DNA of 64,000 nucleotides from Sulfuritalea sp. (GTDB taxonomy: Bacteria > Pseudomonadota > Gammaproteobacteria > Burkholderiales > Rhodocyclaceae): contig JALNYT010000001.1 of the NCBI GenBank assembly GCA_023229685.1, forward strand, positions 558,001 to 622,000. The letters run 5' to 3'. A program made the position numbers and the translations under genes. Positions 37,001 to 45,391 of this stretch are shown here, piece by piece; position 1 is the stretch's first letter, and each line of letters opens with the position of its first letter. The notes below the pieces were generated by a model. That model did no database searches, was not told where the DNA came from, and was given only the letters and a program-made list of their open reading frames with translations.

Positions 37001-37814
37001 GGCGGGCGAACAGCGACAGCACTTCGAGGCCCGGCGGGTGATGCTTGCGCAGCGCCTCGGCGGCCTCGCGGATTTCGCGTTCGCCGGGCAGGAACACCAG
37101 CACGTCGCCCGGCCCTTCGCGGTGGGCCTCCGACACGGCATCGACGATCGCATCGTTGAGGTCGCCGTCCTTCTTTTCCTGCCACGGCCGGTAGCGCGTC
37201 TCGATCGGGTAGAGCCGCCCCGAGACCTCGATCACCGGGGCCGCATTTCCGTTGACGGTGAAATGCTGGCTGAAGCGCTCGGCATCGAGCGTGGCCGAGG
37301 TCACGATGACTTTCAGATCGGGCCGCTTCGGCAGCAACTGCTTGAGGTAGCCGAGCAGGAAGTCGATGTTCAGGCTGCGCTCGTGGGCCTCGTCGATCAG
37401 TATCGTGTCGTACTGGCGCAGCAGCGGATCGGTCTGGGTTTCCGCCAGCAGGATGCCGTCGGTCATCAGCTTGATGTAGCTGTCGGACGTGACGCGGTCC
37501 GTGAAGCGGATCTTGAAGCCGACATGACGGCCGAGCTCGGACTTCAGCTCCTGTGCAATGCGCATCGCGGTGGCACGCGCGGCAATCCGCCGCGGCTGGG
37601 TGTGGCCGATCAAGCCGTTGAGCCCGCGTCCGATTTCAAGGCAGATCTTGGGCAGTTGCGTGGTCTTGCCCGAGCCAGTCTCGCCGCAGATCACCACCAC
37701 CTGATGGCGTTCGATGGCTTCGCCGATTTCCTGCCGTCGCACATTCACCGGCAGCGCTTCGTCATAGCTCAGCACGGGCCGGGCAGCCCGCCGCGCCTCG
37801 GGGTCGAACCTCAT
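34068..37814 (-). CDS. hrpA: ATP-dependent RNA helicase HrpA
   Basis: DEAH-box helicase of 1248 residues. Walker A is GETGSGKTTQ, motif II DEAH in ILIDEAHERSLN, motif III SATLD and motif VI QRAGRCGR. HA2, OB-fold and the long HrpA-specific C-terminal DUF3418 region follow. HrpA rescues stalled, colliding ribosomes in E. coli. The ATG at 37814 overlaps the crcB stop (ATGA) and gives the family start; an open frame runs further upstream through crcB and is not used. Confidence 0.95.
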   Translation of the reverse strand: MRFDPEARRAARPVLSYDEALPVNVRRQEIGEAIERHQVVVICGETGSGKTTQLPKICLEIGRGLNGLIGHTQPRRIAARATAMRIAQELKSELGRHVGFKIRFTDRVTSDSYIKLMTDGILLAETQTDPLLRQYDTILIDEAHERSLNIDFLLGYLKQLLPKRPDLKVIVTSATLDAERFSQHFTVNGNAAPVIEVSGRLYPIETRYRPWQEKKDGDLNDAIVDAVSEAHREGPGDVLVFLPGEREIREAAEALRKHHPPGLEVLSLFARQSVAEQARVFAGHQGRRVVLATNVAETSLTVPGIRYVIDSGLARVKRYSHRNKVEQLQVEPISRAAASQRAGRCGRVSAGLCFRLYDVEDYDKRPAYTEPEILRSSLAGVILRMKSLHLGDVEDFPFLEAPLPRMIADGYQLLAELGAIDETSKELTKVGFELAKLPLDPKIGRMILAAREHNCLREVLIIAAALSVQDPRDRPQEHAATADQAHAKWKDEKSEFLSYLKLWHAADEVWKHETTNKQRQWCRQNFLSWLRIREWRDVHAQLHVVCTEHGWKENQLPGSYEAIHKALLTGLLGHVGLISEEDKNYLGARGIRFYIHPGSSLLKKAGRWIVAAELVETSRLFARCIAKIEPEWLEQVGAHLIRKHVYEPHWEKGPGQVVAWERVTLHGLMLHAKRRVHYGPSDPKLAREILIRQALVEGEVGEDWVRKWRFFQHNAKLMKEIEALEHKSRRPDVLVDDELIHAFYDAKIPEGVITLAAFDHWRREAEAANPKLLCLEKEQLMRHEAAGITTDAFPPALTHRGQSFKLSYHHDPGAADDGVTLTLPLAALNQLPANRCEWLVPGLLKEKILALLKTLQQKYRHRLQPLDEFAGGFCDAEHDLDEPLVRALTRAAEEHLAIKLPLDAFRSGELRPHLFMNFRLVDEHGGTLAISRNLAELRAEYRDRVAQVYAAAEVQHEAAAGDLSGLTAWTFGALPELMEVKVGAGTTVGFPALVDTGEAVRLTAFDTEEKARAEHRKGLARLFALQLAAQVKAIEKLPGLRELALRFVVLGTEKELREQLVAVTLERTCLMDPLPTEESAFATRRDAARGRILLVAQEILRLIGTILAEHAMLAKKLASVQKAFPQACADIGAQLAELMPKRFIAATPFERLQHYPRYLKAISLRLEKARSDPARDTRLMADWQALGKPWERERNAMLKSGQLRDAFLDEFRWLLEELRVALFAQELKTSSPVSVKRLQKMWDSRMHQ

Positions 37815-38203
37815 TGCGCCAGCTTGTGAATAGTGAAAATGCCCAACCCGGTCATCGCCAGCGAACCGAACAGGTGCAAGGCCGCCGCTCCCGCCGCCCA
37901 GCCGTAGCGTGCGTTCTGAATCAGGTGCACCACCTCGGCCGAAAAAGTCGAGAAAGTCGTCAGCGCGCCGAGGAAGCCGGTGATGAAGAACAGCTTGAGT
38001 TCGGGCGGCATCTCGGCATTGAGGTGGAACACCATCACCGCGGCACCCACCAGGTAGCCGCCGATCAGGTTGGCGGCCAGCGTACCCATCGGCACGGCGG
38101 CGAATATCGGGTTCAGCCACAGCCCCAGTCCGTAGCGCAACCAGGCGCCGAGCACCGCACCGCCGCCGATGGCGAGAAGACTTGTCCAATTCATTGTCGT
38201 CAT
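37811..38203 (-). CDS. crcB: Fluoride channel CrcB/Fluc
   Basis: Small dual-topology F- exporter of 130 residues with four membrane spans. Signature residues include GGAVLGAWLRYG, the Asn of NLIGGY and GALTTFSTFS containing the channel Phe/Ser/Thr. Start 38203 (MTTMNW) is chosen for a weak AGG upstream; ATG 38194 is an alternative. The 51-base gap to glnS is too short for a fluoride riboswitch and I see none. Confidence 0.92.
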   Translation of the reverse strand: MTTMNWTSLLAIGGGAVLGAWLRYGLGLWLNPIFAAVPMGTLAANLIGGYLVGAAVMVFHLNAEMPPELKLFFITGFLGALTTFSTFSAEVVHLIQNARYGWAAGAAALHLFGSLAMTGLGIFTIHKLAQ

Positions 38204-38217
38204 TTTACGCCTGCCGG

Positions 38218-38223
38218 TAGAAT
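38218..38223 (+). promoter_or_regulatory. -10 element of glnS
   Basis: TAGAAT in GGTAGAATTGCAG, 30 bases before the glnS ATG, giving a short leader. No clear -35. Confidence 0.4.
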
Positions 38224-38253
38224 TGCAGCTTCGCCGCAAAGCCCACCGCCATC

Positions 38254-40020
38254 ATGGCCGATACCGAAAAGCCTTCCAACTTCATCCGTCACATCATCGC
38301 CGCCGATCTCGCCGCCGATGTCTATGTCACTCGCCACTGGTCGGGCAAGCCCGGCCCCGCCGCACAGCAGAAAGTCGGCGCTGACGGAACGGCGCCAAGA
38401 CTGGACACGGCGAAAATAAGAACCCGCTTCCCGCCGGAGCCCAACGGCTACCTACACTTCGGCCATGCCAAGTCGATCTGCCTGAATTTCGGCCTGGCGC
38501 TGGATTACCACGGGGCCTGCCATTTGCGCTTCGACGATACCAATCCGGAAAAGGAAGAGCAGGAGTATGTCGATTCGATCATCGACGCGGTGCACTGGCT
38601 GGGTTTCGACTGGCAGGGCAACCAGTACTTCGCCTCCGACTACTTCCAGTGGATGTACGACTTCGCCGAGAAGCTGATCGAAGCCGGGCATGCCTACGTC
38701 GATTCACAATCCGCCGACGAAATGCGCACCAGCCGCGGCACACTGACCGAGGCGGGGAAAAATTCGCCTTACCGGGATCGCACGCCGGCAGAGAACCTCG
38801 CCCTGTTCCGCGCCATGCGCGCCGGCGAGTTCGCCGACGGCACCCACATCCTGCGCGCCAAGGTCGATATGAGCTCGGGCAACATCAACCTGCGCGACCC
38901 GGCGATCTACCGCATCCGCCACGCCACGCATCACGCCACCGGAGACACCTGGTGCATCTATCCGATGTACACCTACGCCCACCCGATCGAGGACGCGCTG
39001 GAGAACATCACCCACTCCATCTGCACCCTCGAATTCGAGGACCAGCGGCCCTTCTACGACTGGCTGCTGGCGCGGCTGGCCGAGCTCGATTGCGTCAATA
39101 CGCCCCTGCCGCAGCAGATCGAATTCGCCCGGCTCAATCTTTCCTACGTCGTGCTCTCCAAGCGCAAGCTGATCCAGCTGGTCGAGGAGGGCCATGTCGA
39201 CAGCTGGGATGATCCGCGCCTGCCGACGCTGGTCGGCGCGCGCCGCCGCGGTTACACGCCGGAGGCCTTCCGTCGCTTCAACGAAATGATCGGCGTCACC
39301 AAGTCGGACTCCTGGATCGACATCAGCGTGCTGGAGGAATGCCAGCGCGAACACCTGAACCAAACCACGCCGCGCCGCATCGCCGTGCTCGACCCGGTCA
39401 AGCTGGTCATCGACAACTACCCGGCGGGACAGGAAGAAGAATGCCTGGCCCCCAATCACCCGCAAAAGCCGGAGTGGGGCAAGCGGCCGGTGCCCTTTTC
39501 GCGGGAGCTCTGGATCGAGCGCGAGGACTTCATGGAAGCGCCGACCAAGGGCTACTTCCGGCTGTTTCCCGGCAACACCGTGCGCCTGCGCTATGGCTTC
39601 GTGGTCAAGTGCATCGGCTGCGACAAGGATGCCGCGGGCGCCATCACGGCGGTGCATTGTGAATACATGCCCGACTCGAAGTCCGGCACGCCGGGTTCGG
39701 ACAACTACAAGGTCAAGGGCAACATCCACTGGGTCTCGGCCAAGCACGCCTATGCCGCCGAGGTAAGGCTCTACGACCGCCTGTTCGCCGTCGAGGCCCC
39801 CGGTGAGGACGGACGCGACTTCATCGCCGATCTCAATCCGAACTCCAAGCGCGTCATTACCGCGCAGCTCGAATCGGCGCTGCAGGGCGCGGCCGCCGAA
39901 GACCGCTTCCAGTTCGAGCGCCACGGCTACTTCGTCGCCGACCGCATCGAATCGAAAAGCGGCGCGCCGGTGTTCAATCGCACCGTGACGCTGAGGGATT
40001 CGTGGGCGAAGGGAAAGTAA
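38254..40020 (+). CDS. glnS: Glutaminyl-tRNA synthetase
   Basis: Class I synthetase charging tRNA-Gln. HIGH-type motif in PPEPNGYLHFGHAKS (about 60-75), KMSKS-type motif VVLSKRKL, and the anticodon-binding beta-barrels in the C-terminal third, which include the TVRLRYGF block. The 588 residues include an N-terminal extension of about 30 residues compared with E. coli. Presence of glnS implies direct Gln-tRNA charging. Confidence 0.95.
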   Translation: MADTEKPSNFIRHIIAADLAADVYVTRHWSGKPGPAAQQKVGADGTAPRLDTAKIRTRFPPEPNGYLHFGHAKSICLNFGLALDYHGACHLRFDDTNPEKEEQEYVDSIIDAVHWLGFDWQGNQYFASDYFQWMYDFAEKLIEAGHAYVDSQSADEMRTSRGTLTEAGKNSPYRDRTPAENLALFRAMRAGEFADGTHILRAKVDMSSGNINLRDPAIYRIRHATHHATGDTWCIYPMYTYAHPIEDALENITHSICTLEFEDQRPFYDWLLARLAELDCVNTPLPQQIEFARLNLSYVVLSKRKLIQLVEEGHVDSWDDPRLPTLVGARRRGYTPEAFRRFNEMIGVTKSDSWIDISVLEECQREHLNQTTPRRIAVLDPVKLVIDNYPAGQEEECLAPNHPQKPEWGKRPVPFSRELWIEREDFMEAPTKGYFRLFPGNTVRLRYGFVVKCIGCDKDAAGAITAVHCEYMPDSKSGTPGSDNYKVKGNIHWVSAKHAYAAEVRLYDRLFAVEAPGEDGRDFIADLNPNSKRVITAQLESALQGAAAEDRFQFERHGYFVADRIESKSGAPVFNRTVTLRDSWAKGK

Positions 40021-40053
40021 GAGAGGTAAACCCTTCCGCCTCTCCGGCACCCA

Positions 40054-40085
40054 TAACGCAGGACGTTATATAACGCCCGGCGTTA
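40054..40085. repeat. 32-bp near-perfect palindrome at the higB break
   Basis: Centre CGTTAT|ATAACG, outer arms TAACGC and GCGTTA, with only two mismatched pairs over 16-bp half-sites. It lies immediately before the surviving 3' end of higB, so it may mark the recombination or deletion point. Confidence 0.6.
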
Positions 40086-40093
40086 CAGCAGCG

Positions 40094-40183
40094 CATGATA
40101 TTCGGATCAACGACCAATGGCGCATCTGCTTTGTCTGGAGCGCAAATGGCGCAACGGCGGTCGAAATTGACGATTACCACTGA
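40094..40183 (+). pseudogene. higB: 3' remnant of a HigB/RelE-family toxin gene
   Basis: The last 29 codons and stop of a HigB toxin: HDIRINDQWRICFVW then EIDDYH, the conserved C-terminal strand pair of the family. About two thirds of the normal 90-residue protein is missing upstream, where only a palindrome and the end of glnS are found. The remnant ends 12 bases before higA, the normal toxin-antitoxin spacing, so this was once a complete higBA pair. Confidence 0.75.
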
Positions 40184-40195
40184 CCGAGGGTCGTC

Positions 40196-40486
40196 ATGAA
40201 GAAACTGGCCAACATCCACCCCGGCGAAATCCTGCTGGAAGAATCTCTGCTGCCGCTGGGCGTCAGCCAGAATGCGCTCGCCCGAGCCATCGGCGTACTT
40301 CCCCGCCGCATCAACGAAATCGTCCTCGGCAAGCGTGGCATTACCGCCGACGCCGCCTTGCGTCTTGCCAAGACCTTCGGCACCTCCGAATCCTTCTGGA
40401 TGGGTTTGCAGGCGGACTACGATCTGGAAGAAGCCAGGGCGAAAATAGCGACGACACTGGAGCAGGTGCAGCGACTGGCAGCGTAG
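40196..40486 (+). CDS. higA: HigA-type antitoxin (orphaned)
   Basis: A 96-residue Xre/HTH protein: IHPGEILLEESLLPLGVSQ then LARAIGVLPRRINEIVLGKRG is the HigA DNA-binding core. HigA normally binds and neutralises HigB and represses its own operon. A GAGGG site precedes the ATG. Since its toxin is a stump, it may act only as an autoregulator, may protect against other HigB toxins, or may be decaying. Confidence 0.88.
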   Translation: MKKLANIHPGEILLEESLLPLGVSQNALARAIGVLPRRINEIVLGKRGITADAALRLAKTFGTSESFWMGLQADYDLEEARAKIATTLEQVQRLAA

Positions 40487-40567
40487 GGAGTTGGTTATCC
40501 TCTCACTGCGTACAGACCGAATTACCGAACACGAACCTGACGACGAACTTTGGATCTCCCAGAAAAC

Positions 40568-40924
40568 TCGAGTCAGCAACCCGTCCAACCACGTTTCAAA
40601 CTCTTTGCAGTGCTTGATAGAGGATAGCTCGCGGGGAAAAGGTGCGAGTTCCTTGGCGACGATATCCGCTTCGCAAAGATTGTGCAGATCGCGATCGGTC
40701 GTACGCGCATCCACGTAAGGCACAAACGCAGAAATGTGATCGATATCGGCCTGACGCGAGCGACCGAAGTTTTCACTGAATTTCTTGGCACTCGGTCGAT
40801 GCCCCTTCGCACGGGTATCTAGTAGTTGAGCTTCGCATGCAGTTCGGATCAACAGGGATGGGCAGGAGCCAATCGAGTTGCTGTTCAGCCAATTCAACCA
40901 CCGATCAAGAACAGAAACTTCATC
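40568..40924 (-). pseudogene. Remnant of an unrecognised gene, possibly PIN-like
   Basis: A readable frame of about 119 codons without a proper start or stop. Part of it looks like true protein: HISAFVPYVDARTTDRDLHNL followed by a run of charged residues and HCKEFETWLDGL. The pattern of an Asp-rich 'YvDa..tDRd' strand is reminiscent of the C-terminal half of PIN-domain toxins, but I cannot place it in a family. On the higA side the frame runs antisense into higA, and upstream too little space remains before the next gene for an N-terminus. The frame holds no usual start codon except a TTG. The remaining bases between 40487 and 40969 hold nothing else that I recognise. Confidence 0.35.
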
Positions 40925-40969
40925 AAGCCTTTGACCACCTCCCTCACGACACCCAAATAAGCGTCTGCT

Positions 40970-43900
40970 TCAGCCAGAATCTGCGTCGATCAGACGGCGG
41001 AATTCTGCGGCCGGCATGGGCCGGCCAAAATGGTAGCCCTGCACCAAATCGCAATCCATGGCGCGCAGCTCGGCGGCCACCGCTTCGGTCTCGACCCCCT
41101 CGGCCACCACTTTCAGGTCCAGACTCCCGGCCATCTGGATCACGGCGCGCACGATCGCGGCATCATCCTGGTCGGTCACGATGTCGCGCACGAAGGACTG
41201 GTCGATCTTCAACTTGTCCACCGCGAAGCGCTTGAGGTAGGCGAGACTGGAATAGCCGGTACCGAAATCATCGATCGCCAGCCGCACGCCCAGTTCCTGC
41301 AGCCGCCTGATGGTCGCCAGCACCTGTTCCGCGCCGTCGATCAGGATCGACTCGGTGAGTTCGAGTTCCAGCGCGGCAGGTTTCGCACCGGAGGCGGCCA
41401 GCGCCCGCAGCACCGTGTCTTCGACGTCACCGCGGCGAAACTGGATGGCGGAGATATTCACCGCCATTGAAAGCTGCGGGTGTCCCTGTGCGTGCCAGTG
41501 CGCAAGCTCGCGGCAGGCTTCCTGCAACACCCATTCGCCGAGCGGCACGATCAGGCCGCTGTGCTCGGCAGCGGCAATGAAACGCTCCGGCTCGATCAGG
41601 CCGTGCTCGGGGCTCTGCCAGCGCAGCAACGCTTCGCCACCGACGATGCGACTGCTCTTCAGATCGACCAGCGGCTGGTAGTACAGGACGAACTCTTCTC
41701 GCTCCAGCGCATGGCGCAGGCGGCTATGCAGATCAAGCCTTTCCTGAACATCGGCGTTCATGCGCTGGGTATAGAAGCGGAAGGCGTTGCGGCCGGCTTC
41801 CTTGGCATGGTACATGGCCGTGTCGGCCTTCTTCAGCAACTCGTCGAAACCGGCGCCGTCCTCCGGGTATACGGCGATGCCGACCGAGGCGGAAATCTTT
41901 GCTTCGTGATCTTCGAGATGAAACGGTTGGCCCAATACCGCCATGATCTTGGCCGCAATCTGGGCCGGCACCTCGGAACTGTGCAGATCGGTCAGCACCA
42001 CCAGGAATTCATCGCCGCCGTGACGGCTGACCGTATCCGAGTCGCGCACGCAGGCCAGCAGGCGCTGCGCCGCATCGCGCAACAGCGCGTCGCCGACCGG
42101 ATGGCCGAAGGAGTCGTTGACGGCCTTGAAGCGATCAAGATCGACGAACAGCAGCGCCACCTTGTTACCGTTGCGCTCGCCATGAACGATGGCCTGCTGC
42201 ATGCGGTCCTTGAGCAGCAGACGATTCGGCAAACCGGTCAGCGGATCGTGATGGGCGAGAAAGGCGATCTTCGCCTCGGCCGCCTTGCGTTCGCTGATGT
42301 CGGAGAAGATCCCGACAAAATGCGTGATCTTTCCTTCCTCATCGCGTACCGATGAAATGCCCAGCCACTCGGGATAGATCTCGCCGTCGCGGCGCCGGTT
42401 CCACAGCTCACCCTGCCAGTATCCCGTTTCGAGCATTGAACGCCACATCTCACTGAAAAATTCGCGGCTGTGTCTGCCCGATGCCAGCATGCTGGCATTG
42501 CGGCCGACGGCATCGGCCGCGGCATAACCGGTAACCCTTGAAAATGCGTTATTGACCGAGATCATGCAGCCCGCGGCGTCGGTGATCATGATCGCTTCGC
42601 CGCTGCTCTCGAACACCTTTGCCGCAAGCCGCAGTTCCTCCTCGGCATGACGCTGCCGGGTGTTGTCGCGAGTGGTGCCCTCGACGCCGATGACATTGCC
42701 GGCCGCATCACGGATAAAATGCGCAGTGGTGAGCACCCACAACTCGTGGCCGTCCTTGTGCCGCAAGCGCGACGCGGCGCCGACGACATGGCCGCCGTTG
42801 GCCTGCATGCGGGCTATGAACTGTTCGCGGTCTGCCGGAGACCAATAGGAATCGGCCAGCTTGCGGCCCAGCATTTCCTCCGCCGTATAGCCGAGCAATT
42901 GTTCGACGGAGCGCGAGGCGCGCACGATGGTGCCGGTCTGGTCGGTGCGGTAGTAGGTATCCTGCAGGTCGTCGAGAATGCCCCGCAGTTCTCGCTCGGA
43001 TTCGGCCACGGCGCGCTGCGCTTCGACAATCGGCGTCAGATCGGTGATGAAACCGAAAGAACCGACGATCTCGCCTTTCTCGTCGCGATGCGTCGTGTTG
43101 TTGAGCAGGATGGGAAACTTGGTGCCATCCTTGCGCCGGGCAATCAGTTGATAACGGCGGCGATCGGTCGTGTCGATGCGCTGCATGTGGGCGATCAACT
43201 CGGCACGGCTCTCCTCGGCGATGAAGCCGATCGGCGTTTGTCCCAGCCATTCGTCGCGCGGATAGCCAAACAGATTGCACAGCGTGTCATTGACTTCTAT
43301 GAAGCGGCGCTGCGTGTCCATGGCGAAATAGCCGTCAACGGCACTGTCGATCACATGCCGATAGTAGCGTTCGCCCTCGCGCAGCGCGGCTTCGATCTTG
43401 CGCGAGGCCGAGGTATCGCGAAAGATGACCACGTGCAGCAGGCGTTCGCCGTCGTGCACCTGGTATACGCGCACCTCGACCGGAAGCAGACTGCCATCGC
43501 GGCGCCGGAAGTCGGTATTGACCACTCGCACGTTGTCGCTTAGATCCGCATTGCTTGCACGCCACGTCGCGGCGTCGGCAAAACTGGTGGAAATTTCCCA
43601 GACGTGCCGACCGAGAATTTCGTCGCGGGAATAGCCAAGAAACTCGCAGGCCCGGTCGTTGGCTTCGACATAAGCGCCGCTCGTCGCGTCCACCAGGAAA
43701 ACGCCGTCACCGATGCGGTCGAGCACACCGCCGAGAATCATGTGCCGGCCGAACTCGCCATGCCGCCCACCGGGTCTGACCAGTTCGTGACGCAGGCGGG
43801 CAATCGCATCGCGCAGAAACTCGGCGTGGCGACCTTGCATCGTGCGCACGATGTCGTGACGTGTCACCACGCCCAGCATGCGGTCTTGTTCGATAACCAG

Positions 43901-44620
43901 CAGGCGGCGCACGCCTAGCTCGGCCATGCGCCGCGCTGCCTGCTGCAGTGTCTGGTCGGGCGAAATGGAGTGCACTCCGCGCACCACCAGATTGGCCAGC
44001 GGCGTCTGCAAGCGCTCACCGCCAGCGGCAAAGCGCACCACATCGCGGTCGGTCACCATGCCCACCGCGAGATCGGCTTCGGTAACCACGACATGATCGC
44101 TGTTGCGCCTGTGCATCAAACGCAGGGCGTCAACCAGCGATGCGCGGCTGTCCAGCGTATTGACGTCGACCGTCATCGCCGCGCCGACAGTCTTCGGTTC
44201 AACCAGGTATTCGTCGCCGAGATCGGCAAGAAAATCTGCTTCGGATACGACTCCCGCCACCCGGCCCTCGGGATCCACGGCCACCAGGTGGTGCACGTCG
44301 TTCTCCAGCATGCGCTGATAAGCGTCGCGCGCATCGAATGACAACGGAAAGGTCACCACTGGGCGGCTCATCACCTCGCAGATACGACTTGCCGTAGAGA
44401 TCTCATCTTCGGCAAGCAGGGCCACCGCATCGCGCTCGGTGAAAATGCCACAGGGACGCCGTTCCTCATCCACCACGATGACGCAGCTGATTCGCTGGCG
44501 CTCCATGGTGCGCAACACCTCACCCAGCGACTCCGCGGTGCCGCAAGTCACTACATCGGTAGTGAGAATGGATTTCAGGGAAAGTGCGTTCACCTGATCA
44601 ACCGGCGATGGACATGGCAC
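40970..44620 (-). CDS. Four-CBS, four-PAS, GGDEF-EAL cyclic-di-GMP protein
   Basis: A 1216-residue soluble sensor. Residues about 10-265 are two CBS pairs (adenine-nucleotide-sensing modules), then four PAS domains between about 285 and 790, GGDEF at about 795-955 and EAL at about 970-1210. GGDEF is intact (SRHGGDEF) with an RDSD inhibitory site, and EAL motifs are EALLRW, LELTES, IDDFGTGYSSL and AEGVET. Both activities are possible. A GTG at 44620 is used as start; a second GTG at 44593 is an alternative. It sits next to the decayed higBA patch but its composition matches the chromosome. Confidence 0.92.
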   Translation of the reverse strand: MPCPSPVDQVNALSLKSILTTDVVTCGTAESLGEVLRTMERQRISCVIVVDEERRPCGIFTERDAVALLAEDEISTASRICEVMSRPVVTFPLSFDARDAYQRMLENDVHHLVAVDPEGRVAGVVSEADFLADLGDEYLVEPKTVGAAMTVDVNTLDSRASLVDALRLMHRRNSDHVVVTEADLAVGMVTDRDVVRFAAGGERLQTPLANLVVRGVHSISPDQTLQQAARRMAELGVRRLLVIEQDRMLGVVTRHDIVRTMQGRHAEFLRDAIARLRHELVRPGGRHGEFGRHMILGGVLDRIGDGVFLVDATSGAYVEANDRACEFLGYSRDEILGRHVWEISTSFADAATWRASNADLSDNVRVVNTDFRRRDGSLLPVEVRVYQVHDGERLLHVVIFRDTSASRKIEAALREGERYYRHVIDSAVDGYFAMDTQRRFIEVNDTLCNLFGYPRDEWLGQTPIGFIAEESRAELIAHMQRIDTTDRRRYQLIARRKDGTKFPILLNNTTHRDEKGEIVGSFGFITDLTPIVEAQRAVAESERELRGILDDLQDTYYRTDQTGTIVRASRSVEQLLGYTAEEMLGRKLADSYWSPADREQFIARMQANGGHVVGAASRLRHKDGHELWVLTTAHFIRDAAGNVIGVEGTTRDNTRQRHAEEELRLAAKVFESSGEAIMITDAAGCMISVNNAFSRVTGYAAADAVGRNASMLASGRHSREFFSEMWRSMLETGYWQGELWNRRRDGEIYPEWLGISSVRDEEGKITHFVGIFSDISERKAAEAKIAFLAHHDPLTGLPNRLLLKDRMQQAIVHGERNGNKVALLFVDLDRFKAVNDSFGHPVGDALLRDAAQRLLACVRDSDTVSRHGGDEFLVVLTDLHSSEVPAQIAAKIMAVLGQPFHLEDHEAKISASVGIAVYPEDGAGFDELLKKADTAMYHAKEAGRNAFRFYTQRMNADVQERLDLHSRLRHALEREEFVLYYQPLVDLKSSRIVGGEALLRWQSPEHGLIEPERFIAAAEHSGLIVPLGEWVLQEACRELAHWHAQGHPQLSMAVNISAIQFRRGDVEDTVLRALAASGAKPAALELELTESILIDGAEQVLATIRRLQELGVRLAIDDFGTGYSSLAYLKRFAVDKLKIDQSFVRDIVTDQDDAAIVRAVIQMAGSLDLKVVAEGVETEAVAAELRAMDCDLVQGYHFGRPMPAAEFRRLIDADSG

Positions 44621-44722
44621 TCAGGATAGCAGCAAAGGCGGGCATCGCCACGGGGTGACTGCGCCAGAATCCTGCAGCCCGCGGCGGCGGCGCAGGGTAG
44701 CGCGATTGCGGCCCTGCCCCGA

Positions 44723-45391
44723 TCAGCCTGGCTGCCCGCCTTGTTGTCCATAGGTGGCGAACCTGGCGATCACGCGCGTCATTTCAGCCGCGGACAACAG
44801 CTTGGGCGCGCCGAGTTGCAGCACGCGCCAGTACTGCTCGCACAAGGTTTCCAATTCCACCGCCAGAGCCAGTGCGTGATCCGCGTCGCGGCCAAACACC
44901 ACCATGCCATGATGAGCCATCAAGCAGGCGCAGCGACCCTCCAGCGCGCTGATGACGGCGTCGGACAGTTCCTGGGTGCCGAAGGTGGCGTAGGCCGCGC
45001 AGCGCACGTCCGTGCCCCCGAAGCGCGCCACCATGTAATGGAAAGCCGGAACGCCCTGATTCTGGCAGGCCAGTGCGGTGGCGAACGGCGAATGGGTATG
45101 CACCACGGCGCCCGCCTCGGGCCGCGCGGCATAGATGTCGCGATGGAAACGCCATTCGGACGAGGGTTTGCGGCGGCCGGTTGGCGTGCCGTCAGCGCCG
45201 ACCCTCACCATGTCGGCCGACTTACAGTCGTCGTAGGCCATACCGGTCGGCGTGATGATGAAGCCGTCTTCACAGCGCGCGCTCACATTTCCGGCGCTGC
45301 CGCGATTGATGCCCGAGGCGTTCATCGCGCGCGCCGTGGCGAGCACCTTAGTTGCCAATTCGGTCGCCAATTCGGCAGCAGGATCGCTCAT
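44723..45391 (-). CDS. Class II aldolase/adducin family protein, probable Ald2/DrdA-type aldolase
   Basis: A 222-residue zinc aldolase of the fuculose-1-phosphate aldolase fold: NRGSAGNVSAR (phosphate site), SSEWRFH with the acidic residue, VHTHSPFA and HHGMVVFG giving the metal histidines. It overlaps mtnA by ATGA, so the two act together. With MtnA as the isomerase, a class II aldolase would split 5-(methylthio)ribulose- or 5-deoxyribulose-1-phosphate into dihydroxyacetone phosphate and an aldehyde, the 'DHAP shunt'. An alternative is MtnB dehydratase of the methionine salvage pathway, but no mtnC/mtnD genes are seen. Confidence 0.75.
   Translation of the reverse strand: MSDPAAELATELATKVLATARAMNASGINRGSAGNVSARCEDGFIITPTGMAYDDCKSADMVRVGADGTPTGRRKPSSEWRFHRDIYAARPEAGAVVHTHSPFATALACQNQGVPAFHYMVARFGGTDVRCAAYATFGTQELSDAVISALEGRCACLMAHHGMVVFGRDADHALALAVELETLCEQYWRVLQLGAPKLLSAAEMTRVIARFATYGQQGGQPG

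Noticed and set aside
33987..37829. A 1280-codon open frame on the plus strand
   Set aside because: It lies antisense to hrpA, its composition is the Gln/Arg/Leu-rich pattern produced by reading GC-rich genes backward, and it shows no domain.
38204..38253. Fluoride riboswitch before crcB
   Set aside because: The gap is 51 bases and contains a glnS promoter; the conserved fluoride aptamer pseudoknot is not visible.
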